Shown here: positions 17,646-28,393 of the stretch, piece after piece
How the letters are laid out: the number at the start of each line of letters is the position of its first letter
Position numbering within the stretch: position 1 is the first letter of the stretch
NCBI RefSeq assembly: GCF_019635465.1
Contig: NZ_JAHBZK010000005.1
Span: 62,001 to 126,000, forward strand
Length of the DNA: 64,000 nt
Reading direction: 5' to 3'
Source of the DNA: Hydrogenophaga sp.
Lineage (GTDB): Bacteria; Pseudomonadota; Gammaproteobacteria; Burkholderiales; Burkholderiaceae_C
Notes under the pieces: model-generated
What the model saw: the letters and a program-made list of their open reading frames with translations, nothing else
Told to the model about the DNA's origin: nothing
The model's database searches: none
Translations under genes and position numbers: made by a program

Positions 17646-18874
17646 GCTGCCACCCCCATGTGCTGGCGGTAGGCCTTCCAGAAGCCACGCACCGAGGTTT
17701 CGGTGGCGCGCCCCTCACCGGAAGCCACGGTGTCGCCCCCCATCTCGATGACGGCGTCCAGCCCCTGCGCTCCCGCAATGCCGCGTTGCACGAAACCGCC
17801 CACCGCGCCGTCCTCCATCGAGATGAAGCCCGCCGGCCCGACGAGGTTGCACTGCTTCAGTCGCACCCGGGTCTGCTCGGGCGTGTCGTCCTCGAAGCCC
17901 AGATAGACCCAGTTGAGCTCACTGCGATCCGGCCCCTTGGGCAGCACCTGCCGAACCGCGAGGCAGTTCTGGATCTGCTGCAGCACAAAGCCGGGGAACA
18001 CCGAGAGGATCTGCAGCGTGATGCCGTCCGGCCATTCGTCGAAGCCCGCCAGCAGGCTCGGGTCCTTCAGGCGGTAGCGATCGTGGTCAGAGCGCAGGCC
18101 TTGTTCCTTGTACGACGCGTCCTTGGCGGCCGGATCGATCATCGAGTAGCTCACATGGTTGCCACCCGATTCGTCGACGATGACACCGCCCTTTTGCGAG
18201 AGGCGGTTGATCTCGAAGGTGGTGAAAAACAGGTGCAACAGGCTGGCGTGGTAGCTGTCGCGCACGTTCTCCACATAGAGCTTCCAGTCGTTGGGCAGGG
18301 CCTGGGTGAAGCGCCCGATGACCTTGACCGGTTTGTGCAGCACGCGTTCGATGCGCGCACAGATGTCGTCGCCGAGGTACTCCTCGATCGGCGGCACCTC
18401 GTCGCTGAAGCTGCCGAACACCAGGCCGCAGTAGCTGGCAATGCGCAGCTTGCGCGGGCCGTGGTCCTGCTTGCAGAAGTGCGGCGGCATGCCGCCCTGC
18501 CCCTTCACCCCCTGCTCGAAGGCCACGCCGGTGAGGTCACCCTGGCGGTTGTAGCTCCAGGCGTGGTACACGCACTGGAAGCTGTCGGCCCGCCCGGCCT
18601 TCTCCAGCGCAATCAGCGCGCCGCGGTGCGCACAACGGTTCTCGAAGCCGTAGATCTCGCCGTCACTGTCGCGCACCACCACCACCGGCGTCCCGCCGAT
18701 GAAGGTGGTGCGGTACTGACCCGCCTCGCCCAGCTCGGCCTCGAGGCACAGGTAGTGCCAGCTCGGCCCGTGAAAGATGCGCGCCTGTTCCTGCTGGTGC
18801 ACATCGGCATCGGCGTAGACGTCAAAGGGCACGCGGCTGAGCCGGTCGGCCCAGCGGATGGTCTGCACTTGCAT
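17642..18874 (-). CDS. tphA2: Terephthalate 1,2-dioxygenase, large (alpha) subunit, Rieske oxygenase
   Basis: A 410-residue catalytic subunit that adds O2 across positions 1,2 of terephthalate to give a cis-dihydrodiol. The Rieske ligands are Cys81, His83, Cys101 and His104 (CAHRG...CVYHAW). The mononuclear iron site is [12 protein letters not shown] with His209 and His214 and the bridging Asp206. The whole chain reads very close to Comamonas TphA2 as I recall it (segments such as [17 protein letters not shown] and [17 protein letters not shown]). Together with beta subunit, PdxA-type dehydrogenase, reductase, TTT receptor and IclR regulator this fixes the pathway. Confidence 0.94.
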   Translation of the reverse strand: MQVQTIRWADRLSRVPFDVYADADVHQQEQARIFHGPSWHYLCLEAELGEAGQYRTTFIGGTPVVVVRDSDGEIYGFENRCAHRGALIALEKAGRADSFQCVYHAWSYNRQGDLTGVAFEQGVKGQGGMPPHFCKQDHGPRKLRIASYCGLVFGSFSDEVPPIEEYLGDDICARIERVLHKPVKVIGRFTQALPNDWKLYVENVRDSYHASLLHLFFTTFEINRLSQKGGVIVDESGGNHVSYSMIDPAAKDASYKEQGLRSDHDRYRLKDPSLLAGFDEWPDGITLQILSVFPGFVLQQIQNCLAVRQVLPKGPDRSELNWVYLGFEDDTPEQTRVRLKQCNLVGPAGFISMEDGAVGGFVQRGIAGAQGLDAVIEMGGDTVASGEGRATETSVRGFWKAYRQHMGVAA

Positions 18875-18887
18875 GGGAAAACTTCGT

Positions 18888-19883
18888 TCAGTCGATGGTG
18901 ACGTTGGCGGTCTTGATCACGCGGGCCCACTTCTCCGATTCACCCCGGATGAAGGTGGCGGTGTCCTGCGGCGACTGACCACCCGGATCGGCGCCCTGGG
19001 CCGCAAACTTCTGACGCACCTCGGGCAAGGCCAGGGCGGCGGCGAACTGCTGCTGGATCTGCTGCACCACCGGCATCGGCGTGCCGGGCGGCGCGACCAC
19101 GCTGAAGAAGGTGACCGCCTGCATCGCCGGCAACTGCAGCTCAGTGAAGGTCGGCACCTGCGGCAGCGCGTTGGAACGCTTGCTGTCAGCGACCGCCAGC
19201 ACCTTGATGCGGCCAGCGGTGTGGTACTGCGCCGAGGACGCGATGTTGTCGAAGAACACATCCACCTGGCCCGCCACCAGATCGGTGAGCGCCGGCGCCG
19301 TGCCCCGATAAGGCACGTGGACCATCTTCGTCCCGGTGAGCTGCATGAACAGGTTGGCGGTCAGGTGCGAGGTCGAGCCGTTGCCCTGCGAGGCATAGGT
19401 GACCTTGTCGGGATTGGCCTTGAGGTAGGCGATGAACTCGGCCAGGTTGTTGGCCGGCACCTTGCTGCTGACACCGAGCACGTTGGGCACCGAGGCCACC
19501 ACCGTGACCGGCACCCACTTGGTGGGGTCGAAGGTCATCGACTTGTACAGGTGGTGGTTGATCGCAATGGGGCCCGGGGGCGACACCAGCAAGGTGCTGC
19601 CATCGGGCTCCGAACGCGCCACGAACTCGCCGCCGATGTTGCCGCCCGCACCGGTCTTGTTCTCGACCACGATGCCGGCGGGGAATGCGTCGCGCATCTT
19701 CTCGGCCAGGATGCGCGGCAGCACGTCGGCCGTGCCACCCGCCGGGAACGGCACCACCAGCCGCAACAGCTTGTCGGACACCGGCTTCTGCGCCAGCGCC
19801 TGCGCAGGCACCAGGGCGGCGGCCATGCAGGCCAGGGACGACAGCGCCACCTGGCGCCGGGTCAATCGAATGCGAACGGTCAT
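18888..19883 (-). CDS. tphC: Tripartite tricarboxylate (Bug-type) binding receptor for terephthalate
   Basis: A 331-residue periplasmic Bug-family protein. The signal region (residues 1-32, with RR at 9-10 and ending in QALAQ) is followed by the family start [20 protein letters not shown]. In Comamonas, TphC delivers terephthalate to a TTT membrane complex that is encoded elsewhere; here too no TctA/TctB genes are in the window. ATG at 19883 is chosen because AGAGGA lies six bases upstream; a longer in-frame reading exists but lacks a signal peptide. First gene of the tph operon. Confidence 0.9.
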   Translation of the reverse strand: MTVRIRLTRRQVALSSLACMAAALVPAQALAQKPVSDKLLRLVVPFPAGGTADVLPRILAEKMRDAFPAGIVVENKTGAGGNIGGEFVARSEPDGSTLLVSPPGPIAINHHLYKSMTFDPTKWVPVTVVASVPNVLGVSSKVPANNLAEFIAYLKANPDKVTYASQGNGSTSHLTANLFMQLTGTKMVHVPYRGTAPALTDLVAGQVDVFFDNIASSAQYHTAGRIKVLAVADSKRSNALPQVPTFTELQLPAMQAVTFFSVVAPPGTPMPVVQQIQQQFAAALALPEVRQKFAAQGADPGGQSPQDTATFIRGESEKWARVIKTANVTID

Positions 19884-19942
19884 TGTCTGTCCTCTACTCA
19901 TCGGGTTGTCGTGGGTGTGCGTGGCTATCGACCACTGCGGGC

Positions 19943-19972
19943 AGTCTAGGTTTGGGGCTTGATCAGGGTCAA
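19943..19972 (-). promoter_or_regulatory. Candidate sigma-70 promoter of the tph operon
   Basis: On the minus strand TTGACC (19967-19972) and TAGACT (19943-19948) are separated by 18 bp, a reasonable -35/-10 pair about 60 bp before tphC. The IclR-type palindrome sits 17 bp upstream of the -35, where an activator of this family would touch RNA polymerase. Confidence 0.55.
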
Positions 19973-19986
19973 ACAAAACGCACAAA

Positions 19987-20805
19987 ATGTTCGCTATGCG
20001 AACTCCAGCCATCAACACCACCAAAGCCAGAACCCGCGAAGACACATCGGCCATCGATGATCGCGAGTACGTGATGGCGCTTGAGAAGGGGTTGGCCCTC
20101 ATCGAGGCCTTTGGTCAATTGCGCGGCAGCGCCACACTGAGCGAGCTGGCCGAGCTCACCGGCAACACCAAGGCCTCGGTGCGACGGTCATTGCTCACTT
20201 TGTGTCGCCTGGGCTATGCGGCGCAAAGCGGTCGTCAGTTCCGCCTGGCCGCGCGCACCCTGCGGTTGGGCGAAGCCTTCGTGGTATCGGATCAGCTCAC
20301 CCGCATCGCGCAACCCATCCTCGAAACCCTGGCCGAGCGAACGAAGGAGTCGGCATCGATGGCGGTGCTCGATGCGCAGGAGGTGGTGTTTGTGGCGCGC
20401 GCGACGCACCGGCGCAGCCTGTCGGTGGGCCTGGGTGTCGGTGCGCGTCTACCCGCGTTTGCCAGCGCGACAGGCCGCGTGCTGCTGGGTGGCCAGCCGC
20501 GCGACTGGGTGCGTTTCATGCTCAACCGCATGAGCCGCCCGGCCCTCACGCCCAAGTCGATCACCAGCGTGCCCAAGATCGTGCAGCAGATCGACATGGC
20601 ACAGCGTCAGGGTTTCGCGCTGTGCGATCAGGAACTGGAGGTCGGCCTGCGCTCGATCGCGGTACCCATCCGCGATGCGCAAGGCACGGTGGTGGCGGCC
20701 ATGAGCCTGTCGGTGGCGACCAGCCGCATGGACGCCAACACCATCGTGGACAAGCTGCTGCCGGAGCTGGAGCGTTCGCGGCAGCGGTTTCCGATGCTGC
20801 TCTGA
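19987..20805 (+). CDS. tphR: IclR-family regulator of terephthalate catabolism
   Basis: A 272-residue IclR protein with a winged HTH (about residues 28-85, LSELAELTGNTKASVRRSLLTL) and an effector-binding domain (about 100-265, with SLSVGLGVGARLPAFASATGRVLL and FALCDQELEVGLRSIAVPI). It is of the PcaR/PobR group, which control aromatic acid pathways. TphR proteins activate tph genes with terephthalate as inducer. It is transcribed away from tphC with the operator between them. The operator overlaps the first codons, so the true start may be a later codon, such as the Met at codon 4 or 30. Confidence 0.88.
   Translation: MFAMRTPAINTTKARTREDTSAIDDREYVMALEKGLALIEAFGQLRGSATLSELAELTGNTKASVRRSLLTLCRLGYAAQSGRQFRLAARTLRLGEAFVVSDQLTRIAQPILETLAERTKESASMAVLDAQEVVFVARATHRRSLSVGLGVGARLPAFASATGRVLLGGQPRDWVRFMLNRMSRPALTPKSITSVPKIVQQIDMAQRQGFALCDQELEVGLRSIAVPIRDAQGTVVAAMSLSVATSRMDANTIVDKLLPELERSRQRFPMLL
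19989..20003. promoter_or_regulatory. IclR-type operator palindrome between tphR and tphC
   Basis: GTTCGCTATGCGAAC is a perfect 6-3-6 palindrome. It begins at the G of the annotated tphR ATG and lies about 53-67 bp upstream of the expected tphC transcription start. This suits TphR acting as activator of the operon and repressor of its own gene. Assignment to TphR is from position and symmetry. Confidence 0.6.
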
Positions 20806-20819
20806 GCGGCTGCGCCCGA

Positions 20820-21743
20820 TCAGGCCGCTGGCAACTGCGCGCGCCGCGGCAGATCGGCACCGCGGCGCGCACAGGTAATGGCCGCGGCCTGGACCGCGAA
20901 GCCCAGCAGAGACCGCAACGCGTCCCCGCTCAGCGAACGCAGGCGCTCCACCCGCAGCGCCTCGTGCTCGGCCAACCAGGCGAGCGCCGCGGCCTGAAAG
21001 GTGTCGCCCGCGCCCACGGTGTCGATGACCTGCGTCGCTGGCGCCGTCACCTCGCAGCGCTGGCTCGACGTCCAGGCGGTCGCGCCGGCGGCACCGCGGG
21101 TGAGCAACACCAGCGAGACGCCCTGCGCAATGGCCTGCTGCGCAAAGCGGTCCGGGTCGCCGCCGTCGATCAGGCGCAGGTCTTCGTCACTGAGTTTGAG
21201 CACATCGGTGTGCGGCAGCATCCAGTCGATCTGCGTGCGCCACACCGCGACGTCGTCGACCACGTTGCGGCGGATGTTGGGGTCGTAGGCAATGAGCACG
21301 TTGGGGCGCTCGCGCGCGACCAGGGCGCGCAAGCTGACCGCCACCTCGCCCACCACCGTGGTGTACGAACCCAGGCACAGCACGCGCGCATCCGCGGGCA
21401 GCGTGGTCGGCACCTGCAGCAGGCGATCCGCGCAGCCTTCACCGTAGAACGCATAGGCGGGCACACCAGCCGCGTCGGTGCCAACGAGGCTGAGCGTGGT
21501 CGCCGCGTCGCTGCGCTGCACCAGCGCGGTCGACACGCCTTCGTCCAGCAGCGTCTGCAACAGGCGTTCGCCCAGAAAGCCGCGCGACAAGGTGGTGAGC
21601 ATGGCCACCGGCTGTGCCATGCGCGCCAGCCCCACCGCCAGGTTGAAGGGCGCGCCACCGATGCGCGCGTCCAGCGCGAAGCCGGTGGGCGTGGCGGTTT
21701 GCGCAAAGACGTCGAAGAGGGCCTCACCGCAGACGATGAACAT
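20820..21743 (-). CDS. mtlZ: PfkB-family fructokinase of the polyol operon
   Basis: A 307-residue PfkB kinase with the N-terminal CGEALFDVF and GGAPFNLAVGLARM substrate motifs and the C-terminal anion hole and catalytic base DTVGAGDTFQAAALAW. It phosphorylates fructose (from mannitol or sorbitol) to fructose 6-phosphate; the context favours this over other PfkB substrates. It is the last gene of the operon, 41 bp after the xylulokinase gene, and ends 14 bp from the convergent tphR stop without a visible terminator. Confidence 0.85.
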   Translation of the reverse strand: MFIVCGEALFDVFAQTATPTGFALDARIGGAPFNLAVGLARMAQPVAMLTTLSRGFLGERLLQTLLDEGVSTALVQRSDAATTLSLVGTDAAGVPAYAFYGEGCADRLLQVPTTLPADARVLCLGSYTTVVGEVAVSLRALVARERPNVLIAYDPNIRRNVVDDVAVWRTQIDWMLPHTDVLKLSDEDLRLIDGGDPDRFAQQAIAQGVSLVLLTRGAAGATAWTSSQRCEVTAPATQVIDTVGAGDTFQAAALAWLAEHEALRVERLRSLSGDALRSLLGFAVQAAAITCARRGADLPRRAQLPAA

Positions 21744-21784
21744 GGGGACTGTGGGGTTGTGGGTTGGCGAATCGCAAGTGTGTG

Positions 21785-23254
<1,470 letters not shown>

Positions 23255-23282
23255 GGGAGGGGGTCAGGGTTGGCCGCTGCGC

Positions 23283-24218
23283 TCAGGCCGCGCCGCGAAA
23301 GCGGTTGAGCGACTGCCGTCGGAACTCGGACGGCGTCATGCCTTTGATTTCGAGAAAGCGGCGGTTGAAGTTGGCCACGTTGTTGTAGCCCACCTCGTAG
23401 CAGATGTGCGTGATCTGCTGTTCGGTGTCCATGAGCAACTGGCAGGCACGGCTGATGCGCACGCGGTTGACGAAGTCGGTGAAGGTGTTGCCCGTGGCGC
23501 GCCGGAAAAAGCGGCTGAAGCGGCTCTCGCTCATGCCAAGTTCGGCCGCCAGCGCAGCCACCGAATGCTCGTCCGCCAGGTGATCGGTGATGCGACTGAC
23601 CACGGCATCGATCTGGTCGAGCTCGGCCGCGTCGTCGTCGCTTTGCAGCTGCACCGAAGACAGCAGCCGGTAGTCGGTACTGGCCGCCAGATCGGCCATG
23701 AAGTCGCAGAAGGCGGTGAAGCGCCGCAGCCCGCGCGATCCCTTGATGCGGTACCAGTGCGCCTCGGCCGCCTCGGACAGGCCGAAGAACTCGATGCCAT
23801 GGCGCGCGCGCTCCAGCATGGGCAGCACATCGGCCAGCTCCGGAATGGTCTCGCTGGCGCGGGCCAGCGGCTCGTGCGCAAACTGGATCACCAGGTCGCG
23901 CAGCGCCACACCGCCTTCGGGCAGGTCCATGCTGACCCAGTTGTGGGGCAGGCGCGGGCCGGTGAGCACCAGTTGGCCCGGCTGGAAAGGGCCGATCCAG
24001 TCGCCCACGAACAGCTTGCCCGAGGTGGCGGTGATGAGGTGCAGCTCGTATTCGTCGTGGTAGTGCCAGCGCGCCAGCGGCGTGGGAAACCCGTGCGACA
24101 GGCAGCGCACGAAACCAACGTCGCCCGGAGGCTCGTAGCCCAGATCGGGCGAACGCGCGTATTCGCTCTCCAGCTCGGGCCGCAGCTGGCGGGGCACGGA
24201 AGATGTCTTGCTGGTCAT
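23283..24218 (-). CDS. mtlR: AraC-family activator of polyol utilisation
   Basis: A 311-residue AraC/XylS regulator. The N-terminal cupin-like sensor includes FPTPLARWHYHDEYELHLIT (about residues 40-60). The C-terminal double HTH runs from about 215 (LGMSESRFSRFFRRATGNTFTDFV) to 305 (VGYNNVANFNRRFLEIKGMTPSEFRR). It matches MtlR of P. fluorescens in type and operon membership; MtlR responds to polyols there. Unusually it lies inside the operon, between SDR and xylulokinase genes, so it is likely co-transcribed with its targets, giving positive feedback. Confidence 0.85.
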   Translation of the reverse strand: MTSKTSSVPRQLRPELESEYARSPDLGYEPPGDVGFVRCLSHGFPTPLARWHYHDEYELHLITATSGKLFVGDWIGPFQPGQLVLTGPRLPHNWVSMDLPEGGVALRDLVIQFAHEPLARASETIPELADVLPMLERARHGIEFFGLSEAAEAHWYRIKGSRGLRRFTAFCDFMADLAASTDYRLLSSVQLQSDDDAAELDQIDAVVSRITDHLADEHSVAALAAELGMSESRFSRFFRRATGNTFTDFVNRVRISRACQLLMDTEQQITHICYEVGYNNVANFNRRFLEIKGMTPSEFRRQSLNRFRGAA

Positions 24219-24288
24219 GGTGTGTCGGTGCAGTCTGCCCGCCACGCGTCCGCTGCGCAAGCGCTCGCGCGATAGGGCTGGGGACCCT

Positions 24289-25077
24289 TCAACTCATCAC
24301 GTTGCCACCGTCGACATTGAGCGTCTGCGCGGTGATGTAGCGTGCCTCGTCACTGGCGAGGAACACGGCCGCGCCCGCGATGTCGCGCGGCACGCCCATG
24401 CGGCCCAGCGGCACCGCCGCGCCGACGCGCCGCTTCTTCTCGCCGGGCGAGAGTTGCTCGTGCCGCGCAAACAGGGCGTCGACCTGGTCCCACATCGGGG
24501 TGTCGACCACGCCGGGCGAGATGGCGTTGACCCGGATGCCGTGGGGCGCCATGGCCAGCGCCGCGCTCTGGGTGTAGCTGATGACCGCGGCCTTGGTGGC
24601 GCAGTAGTGCGCCACGAGCGCTTCGCCGCGCCGACCGGCCTGTGAGGCCATGTTGATCACCGACGCCCCCGGTGTGGCGGCCTGCACCATGTGGCGCAGC
24701 AGCGCCTGCATGACGAAGAACATGGCCTTGACGTTGATGTTGAACAGGCGGTCGAAGGAGGCCTCGTCGCACTCGAGCAAAGGCGCCAGATCGAACACCG
24801 CCGCGTTGTTGATCAGCGTGTGCACCGGGCCGGCGTGCGACTGCGCCTCGGCCAACATGCGGCGCACGTCGGCGGTGTCGGTGATGTCGGCGGCCACATA
24901 GCGCAACGCGGCAGCGTGGGTCGACTGCAGCGCCAGCACCGCCTGCGGCGGCGTGGGCGCGAGATCGACCACGGTAACGCGGGCCCCTTCGGCGATGCAG
25001 GACTCGGCGATGGCCAGACCGATGCCACCACCGCCGCCGGTGATGAGCACATGGCGGCGCAACAGGCGCTGGCTCAT
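24289..25077 (-). CDS. Short-chain dehydrogenase, sorbitol/polyol type
   Basis: A 262-residue classical SDR with the cofactor loop ITGGGGGIGLAIA, the Asp of VVDLAP pointing to NAD preference, the NNAA motif, catalytic Ser in INMASQAGRRG, and Tyr-x3-Lys in HYCATKAAV. Length and context resemble sorbitol dehydrogenase (SmoS) of polyol operons, which oxidises sorbitol to fructose. The start overlaps the mannitol dehydrogenase stop by 4 bp. Confidence 0.85.
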   Translation of the reverse strand: MSQRLLRRHVLITGGGGGIGLAIAESCIAEGARVTVVDLAPTPPQAVLALQSTHAAALRYVAADITDTADVRRMLAEAQSHAGPVHTLINNAAVFDLAPLLECDEASFDRLFNINVKAMFFVMQALLRHMVQAATPGASVINMASQAGRRGEALVAHYCATKAAVISYTQSAALAMAPHGIRVNAISPGVVDTPMWDQVDALFARHEQLSPGEKKRRVGAAVPLGRMGVPRDIAGAAVFLASDEARYITAQTLNVDGGNVMS

Positions 25078-26510
25078 GCCACTGTCAGTGATTGCACCAC
25101 GGCGCCCGCGCGCACGCCGGCGCGCCGCACCGCGTCAACCAGGCGGGCGTCGCCCGCCACATCGCCCCACAGGCCGCGGTCGCGGCACAGCGCGTCCACC
25201 GGATCGTCGGCGTCGCAGATCGCGTGCGCCACCGCCGGGTCCATGCCCTGGTCCTGGTAGGTGTAGGGCAACTGGCCCCGGTGCCACAAACGCAGAAAGG
25301 CCAGAAACAGCGCCGGCAACACCGCCACGGCGTCGATCGACGCCTGGCGGGCCAACCGCTCGCGCACCGTGGGGGCAATGAAGCCGGGGATCTTGGAAAA
25401 GCCGTCCATGGCCACGCGCTGGTTGGTGTCGCGGATGGCGGGGTTGGCAAAGCGGTCAAGCACCACGTCGCGGTAGGCGGCCAGGTCCACCGGGCTGGGC
25501 GCGTCGGGACGATCCAGGCAGGGCATCACGTCCTGCGTGACGTAGTCGTGCGCCAGTTGCCGAATGGCCGGCACCGCCGTGCCTTCGTGGATGTACTGCA
25601 GGCCGACCAGGGTGCCGGCCCAGGCGATGCAGCTGTGGCTGGCGTTGAGGATGCGGATCTTGGCCTCCTCATAGGGTGCGACCGAAGCCACCATCTGCAC
25701 GCCCACCGTCGCCCAGTCGGGACGGCCCGCAATGAAGTCATCTTCGATCACCCACTGGATGAAGTGTTCGGCGGTGACTGGCGCCGCGTCGTCGCGGCCG
25801 GTGGCCTGCCGCACGCGCTCGCGCAGCTCGGGCGGTGGGCGTGGCGTGATGCGATCGACCATGGCGTTGGGGCAGGTCGTCTGGCTGCGCACCCAGTCGG
25901 CCAGCGACGCGTCGCCCACTTGGTCGATGAAGGCCAGCAAGCCGGCCCGCACGCGTTCACCGTTGTGGCGCAGGTTGTCGCAGTTGAGCAGGGTCAGCGG
26001 GCCGGCCTTGGCGTCGCGGCGCGCCCGCAGCAGCGCCCAAAAGGCGCCATAAATGGTGTTGCCCGCCTGGCCTTGCCGTGCGCGCTGCAGATCGGCCGCC
26101 AGATCGGGGTGGGTCAGGTCGAGGCGGTGCTGGTCATCCAGGTAGTAGCCCGCCTCGGTGACGGTGAAGGACACGATGCGCGTGGCGGGATGGGCGCCCC
26201 GCGCCACGATGGCCGCCTGATCGTCGGTGCGCGGCAGCACCTCACGGATCGAAGCGATCTGCTCGTAGCGGTACTCGCCTGCGGGTGAGACGGTCTCCAG
26301 CGTGTAGGCGCCACCCTGCTGGCGCAAGGCGTCCAGCGTGCCGTCCATGTCGCCGCGCAGGCTGCCGCTGGCAAACGACCAGCGACGGTCGCCCGAATCG
26401 ATCAGCCGCTGGAGATACACCGCCTGATGGGCACGGTGAAACGAGCCCAGACCCAGGTGCAGGATCACGAACTCGGAAGCGGGCGGCGGCAGGTTCACGG
26501 CGGCAATCAC
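25074..26510 (-). CDS. mtlD: Mannitol 2-dehydrogenase (polyol-specific long-chain dehydrogenase)
   Basis: A 478-residue enzyme of the long-chain mannitol dehydrogenase family that oxidises D-mannitol to fructose and often D-arabitol to xylulose with NAD+. The start region HLGLGSFHRAHQAVYLQ is the family signature. The catalytic K-x4-N-x2-H motif is seen in KIRILNASHSC. It begins with GTG, overlapping the stop of the ATPase gene (GTGA). Presence of both fructokinase and xylulokinase downstream fits dual mannitol/arabitol use. Confidence 0.92.
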   Translation of the reverse strand: MIAAVNLPPPASEFVILHLGLGSFHRAHQAVYLQRLIDSGDRRWSFASGSLRGDMDGTLDALRQQGGAYTLETVSPAGEYRYEQIASIREVLPRTDDQAAIVARGAHPATRIVSFTVTEAGYYLDDQHRLDLTHPDLAADLQRARQGQAGNTIYGAFWALLRARRDAKAGPLTLLNCDNLRHNGERVRAGLLAFIDQVGDASLADWVRSQTTCPNAMVDRITPRPPPELRERVRQATGRDDAAPVTAEHFIQWVIEDDFIAGRPDWATVGVQMVASVAPYEEAKIRILNASHSCIAWAGTLVGLQYIHEGTAVPAIRQLAHDYVTQDVMPCLDRPDAPSPVDLAAYRDVVLDRFANPAIRDTNQRVAMDGFSKIPGFIAPTVRERLARQASIDAVAVLPALFLAFLRLWHRGQLPYTYQDQGMDPAVAHAICDADDPVDALCRDRGLWGDVAGDARLVDAVRRAGVRAGAVVQSLTVA

Positions 26511-27553
26511 TGAACGGAAACGGGGTGGGCCACGGCCTGACCGGCCTTGTCGAACAGGTGCAGTTGCGCGGGGTCGAGATCGACACCGACCGCGTCGCCA
26601 GCGCGCAGCGCGGTGCGCTCGCTCTGGCGCACCACCAGCGGCACGCCATTCAGGTCGACGTGGATGAGCGTGTCCGCGCCCAGCGCTTCGATCAGATCGA
26701 CGCGGGCGGGCTGGCCACCGTCGGCGGGCGCGGCCACGCGCAGCGCCTCCGGGCGAATGCCCAGAAAGCCGTCGCGCGTGAGCCGGTCACCGGCGCGGGC
26801 CGAGAAGGCCGGAATGGCGTCGGCGGAGACCATGTTCATCGACGGCATGCCAATGAACTGCGCGACGAATTGGTTGGCGGGCCGGTCGTAGAGTTCCAGC
26901 GGCGTGCCGACCTGCTCGATCAGACCGTCCTTGAACACCACCACACGGTCGGCAAGGGTCATGGCTTCGACCTGATCGTGCGTGACGTAGATCGTCGTGG
27001 CACCCAGCGACACGTGCAGCTTGTGGATTTCCACCCGGGTGTTGCCGCGCAGTGCGGCGTCGAGATTGGACAGGGGTTCGTCGAACAGAAACACCTTGGG
27101 CGCGCGCACGATGGCGCGGCCGATGGCTACGCGCTGGCGCTGCCCGCCCGAGAGTTCGCGCGGCGTGCGCGTCAGGTACTGGGTGAGGTTGAGTTGCGCC
27201 GCGGCGCGCTCGACCTTCTGGCGGATCTCGTCGCGCGGCACGCCGGCCAGCTTGAGCGCGAAGGACATGTTGTCGAACACGCTCATGTGCGGGTAGAGCG
27301 CGTAGCTCTGGAACACCATGGCCAGGTCGCGCTTGCCGGACGGCAGCTGGGTGATGTCGCGACCGTCGAGCATCAGGCTGCCGCTGGTGGTGGATTCCAG
27401 GCCGGCGATGAGCCGCAGCATGGTCGATTTGCCGCAACCCGACGGGCCCACGAAGACGATGAACTCGCCTTGCTGGATCTGCAGGTCGACGCCACGGATC
27501 ACGTGCACGTCGTCGAAGCGCTTGTGGATGGCGTTCAGCTCGAGGTAGGCCAT
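26507..27553 (-). CDS. mtlK: Polyol ABC transporter ATP-binding protein
   Basis: A 348-residue MalK-type ATPase with Walker A GPSGCGKST, Q-loop VFQSYALYPHMSV, signature LSGGQRQRVAIGRA, Walker B VFLFDEPLSNLDA and switch His in VTHDQVEAMTLA. A C-terminal TOBE/regulatory domain starts near residue 240. It powers the two permeases encoded upstream. ATG at 27553 gives the usual MAYLELNAIHKRF start; a longer reading frame upstream does not resemble the family. Confidence 0.93.
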   Translation of the reverse strand: MAYLELNAIHKRFDDVHVIRGVDLQIQQGEFIVFVGPSGCGKSTMLRLIAGLESTTSGSLMLDGRDITQLPSGKRDLAMVFQSYALYPHMSVFDNMSFALKLAGVPRDEIRQKVERAAAQLNLTQYLTRTPRELSGGQRQRVAIGRAIVRAPKVFLFDEPLSNLDAALRGNTRVEIHKLHVSLGATTIYVTHDQVEAMTLADRVVVFKDGLIEQVGTPLELYDRPANQFVAQFIGMPSMNMVSADAIPAFSARAGDRLTRDGFLGIRPEALRVAAPADGGQPARVDLIEALGADTLIHVDLNGVPLVVRQSERTALRAGDAVGVDLDPAQLHLFDKAGQAVAHPVSVQ

Positions 27554-27569
27554 GCGGGGGTTCCTGTGT

Positions 27570-28391
27570 TCACTTGACGGCGCCGAACGTGAGGCCTTGC
27601 ACCAGCTGCTTCTGGCTGAACCAGCCGAAGACCACGATGGGCGCAATCGCCATCAGCGAGGCAGCGGACAACTTGGCCCAGAACAGGCCTTCGGGGCTGG
27701 AGTACGACGCGATCAGCGTGGCCAGCGTGCCGGCCTTGGCCGAGGTGAGGTTGAGCGCCCAGAAGGCCTCGTTCCAGCTGAGCACCAGGCACAGCAGACC
27801 GGTGGATGCCAGGCCGCCCACCGACAACGGCATCACCACGTGGCGGAACTCCGACCACAGCGTGGCGCCGTCCATGCGCGCGGCCTCGAGGATCTCGTTG
27901 GGGATGTCCTTGTAGCTCGTGTAGAGCATCCAGACCATGATGGGCAGGTTGGACAGCGTGAAGACGATGGTGAGCGCGCTCAGCGAGTCGAGCATGCCCG
28001 CGGTCTGCGCCAGCACGTAGATGGGCACCAGGGCACCCACGGCCGGCATCATCTTGGTGGACAGCATCCACATCAGCACGTCGCGCGTGCGCTTGGTGCG
28101 AAAGAAGGCCATCGAGTACGCCGCGGGCGCGGCGATCAGCAGGCCGATGACGGTGGAGGCCACGCTGGTGATGAGCGAGTTGCGCGCGTACAGCAGGTAG
28201 TCGCTGCGGCGCTGTACCTCGCTGAAGTTTTCCAGTGTGGGCTCGAACACGAACAGCGGCGGCACGGCGATCGCCTGCAGCTCGGTCTTGAACGCGGTCA
28301 GAAACAGCCAGCCCAGCGGAAAGAACAGCAGCAGCGTCACGCACCAGGCCAGCAGTGTGCGCAGCAGCGTGAACCAGACGTTGTTCTGCAT
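27570..28391 (-). CDS. mtlG: Polyol ABC transporter permease, MalG type
   Basis: A 273-residue inner-membrane permease with about six hydrophobic helices and the EAA loop EAARMDGATLWSEFRHVVMPLSVGG that docks on the ATPase. It pairs with the MalF-type permease encoded 2 bp upstream to form the channel. The N-terminal WCVTLLLFFPLGWLFLTAFKTE helix is typical of sorbitol/mannitol (Smo/Mtl) permeases. Confidence 0.92.
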   Translation of the reverse strand: MQNNVWFTLLRTLLAWCVTLLLFFPLGWLFLTAFKTELQAIAVPPLFVFEPTLENFSEVQRRSDYLLYARNSLITSVASTVIGLLIAAPAAYSMAFFRTKRTRDVLMWMLSTKMMPAVGALVPIYVLAQTAGMLDSLSALTIVFTLSNLPIMVWMLYTSYKDIPNEILEAARMDGATLWSEFRHVVMPLSVGGLASTGLLCLVLSWNEAFWALNLTSAKAGTLATLIASYSSPEGLFWAKLSAASLMAIAPIVVFGWFSQKQLVQGLTFGAVK

Positions 28392-28393
28392 GG

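Noticed and set aside
18888..20102. Longer TphC reading frame
   Set aside because: The extra N-terminus removes the signal peptide from the start and runs antisense into tphR; ATG at 19883 has a ribosome-binding site.
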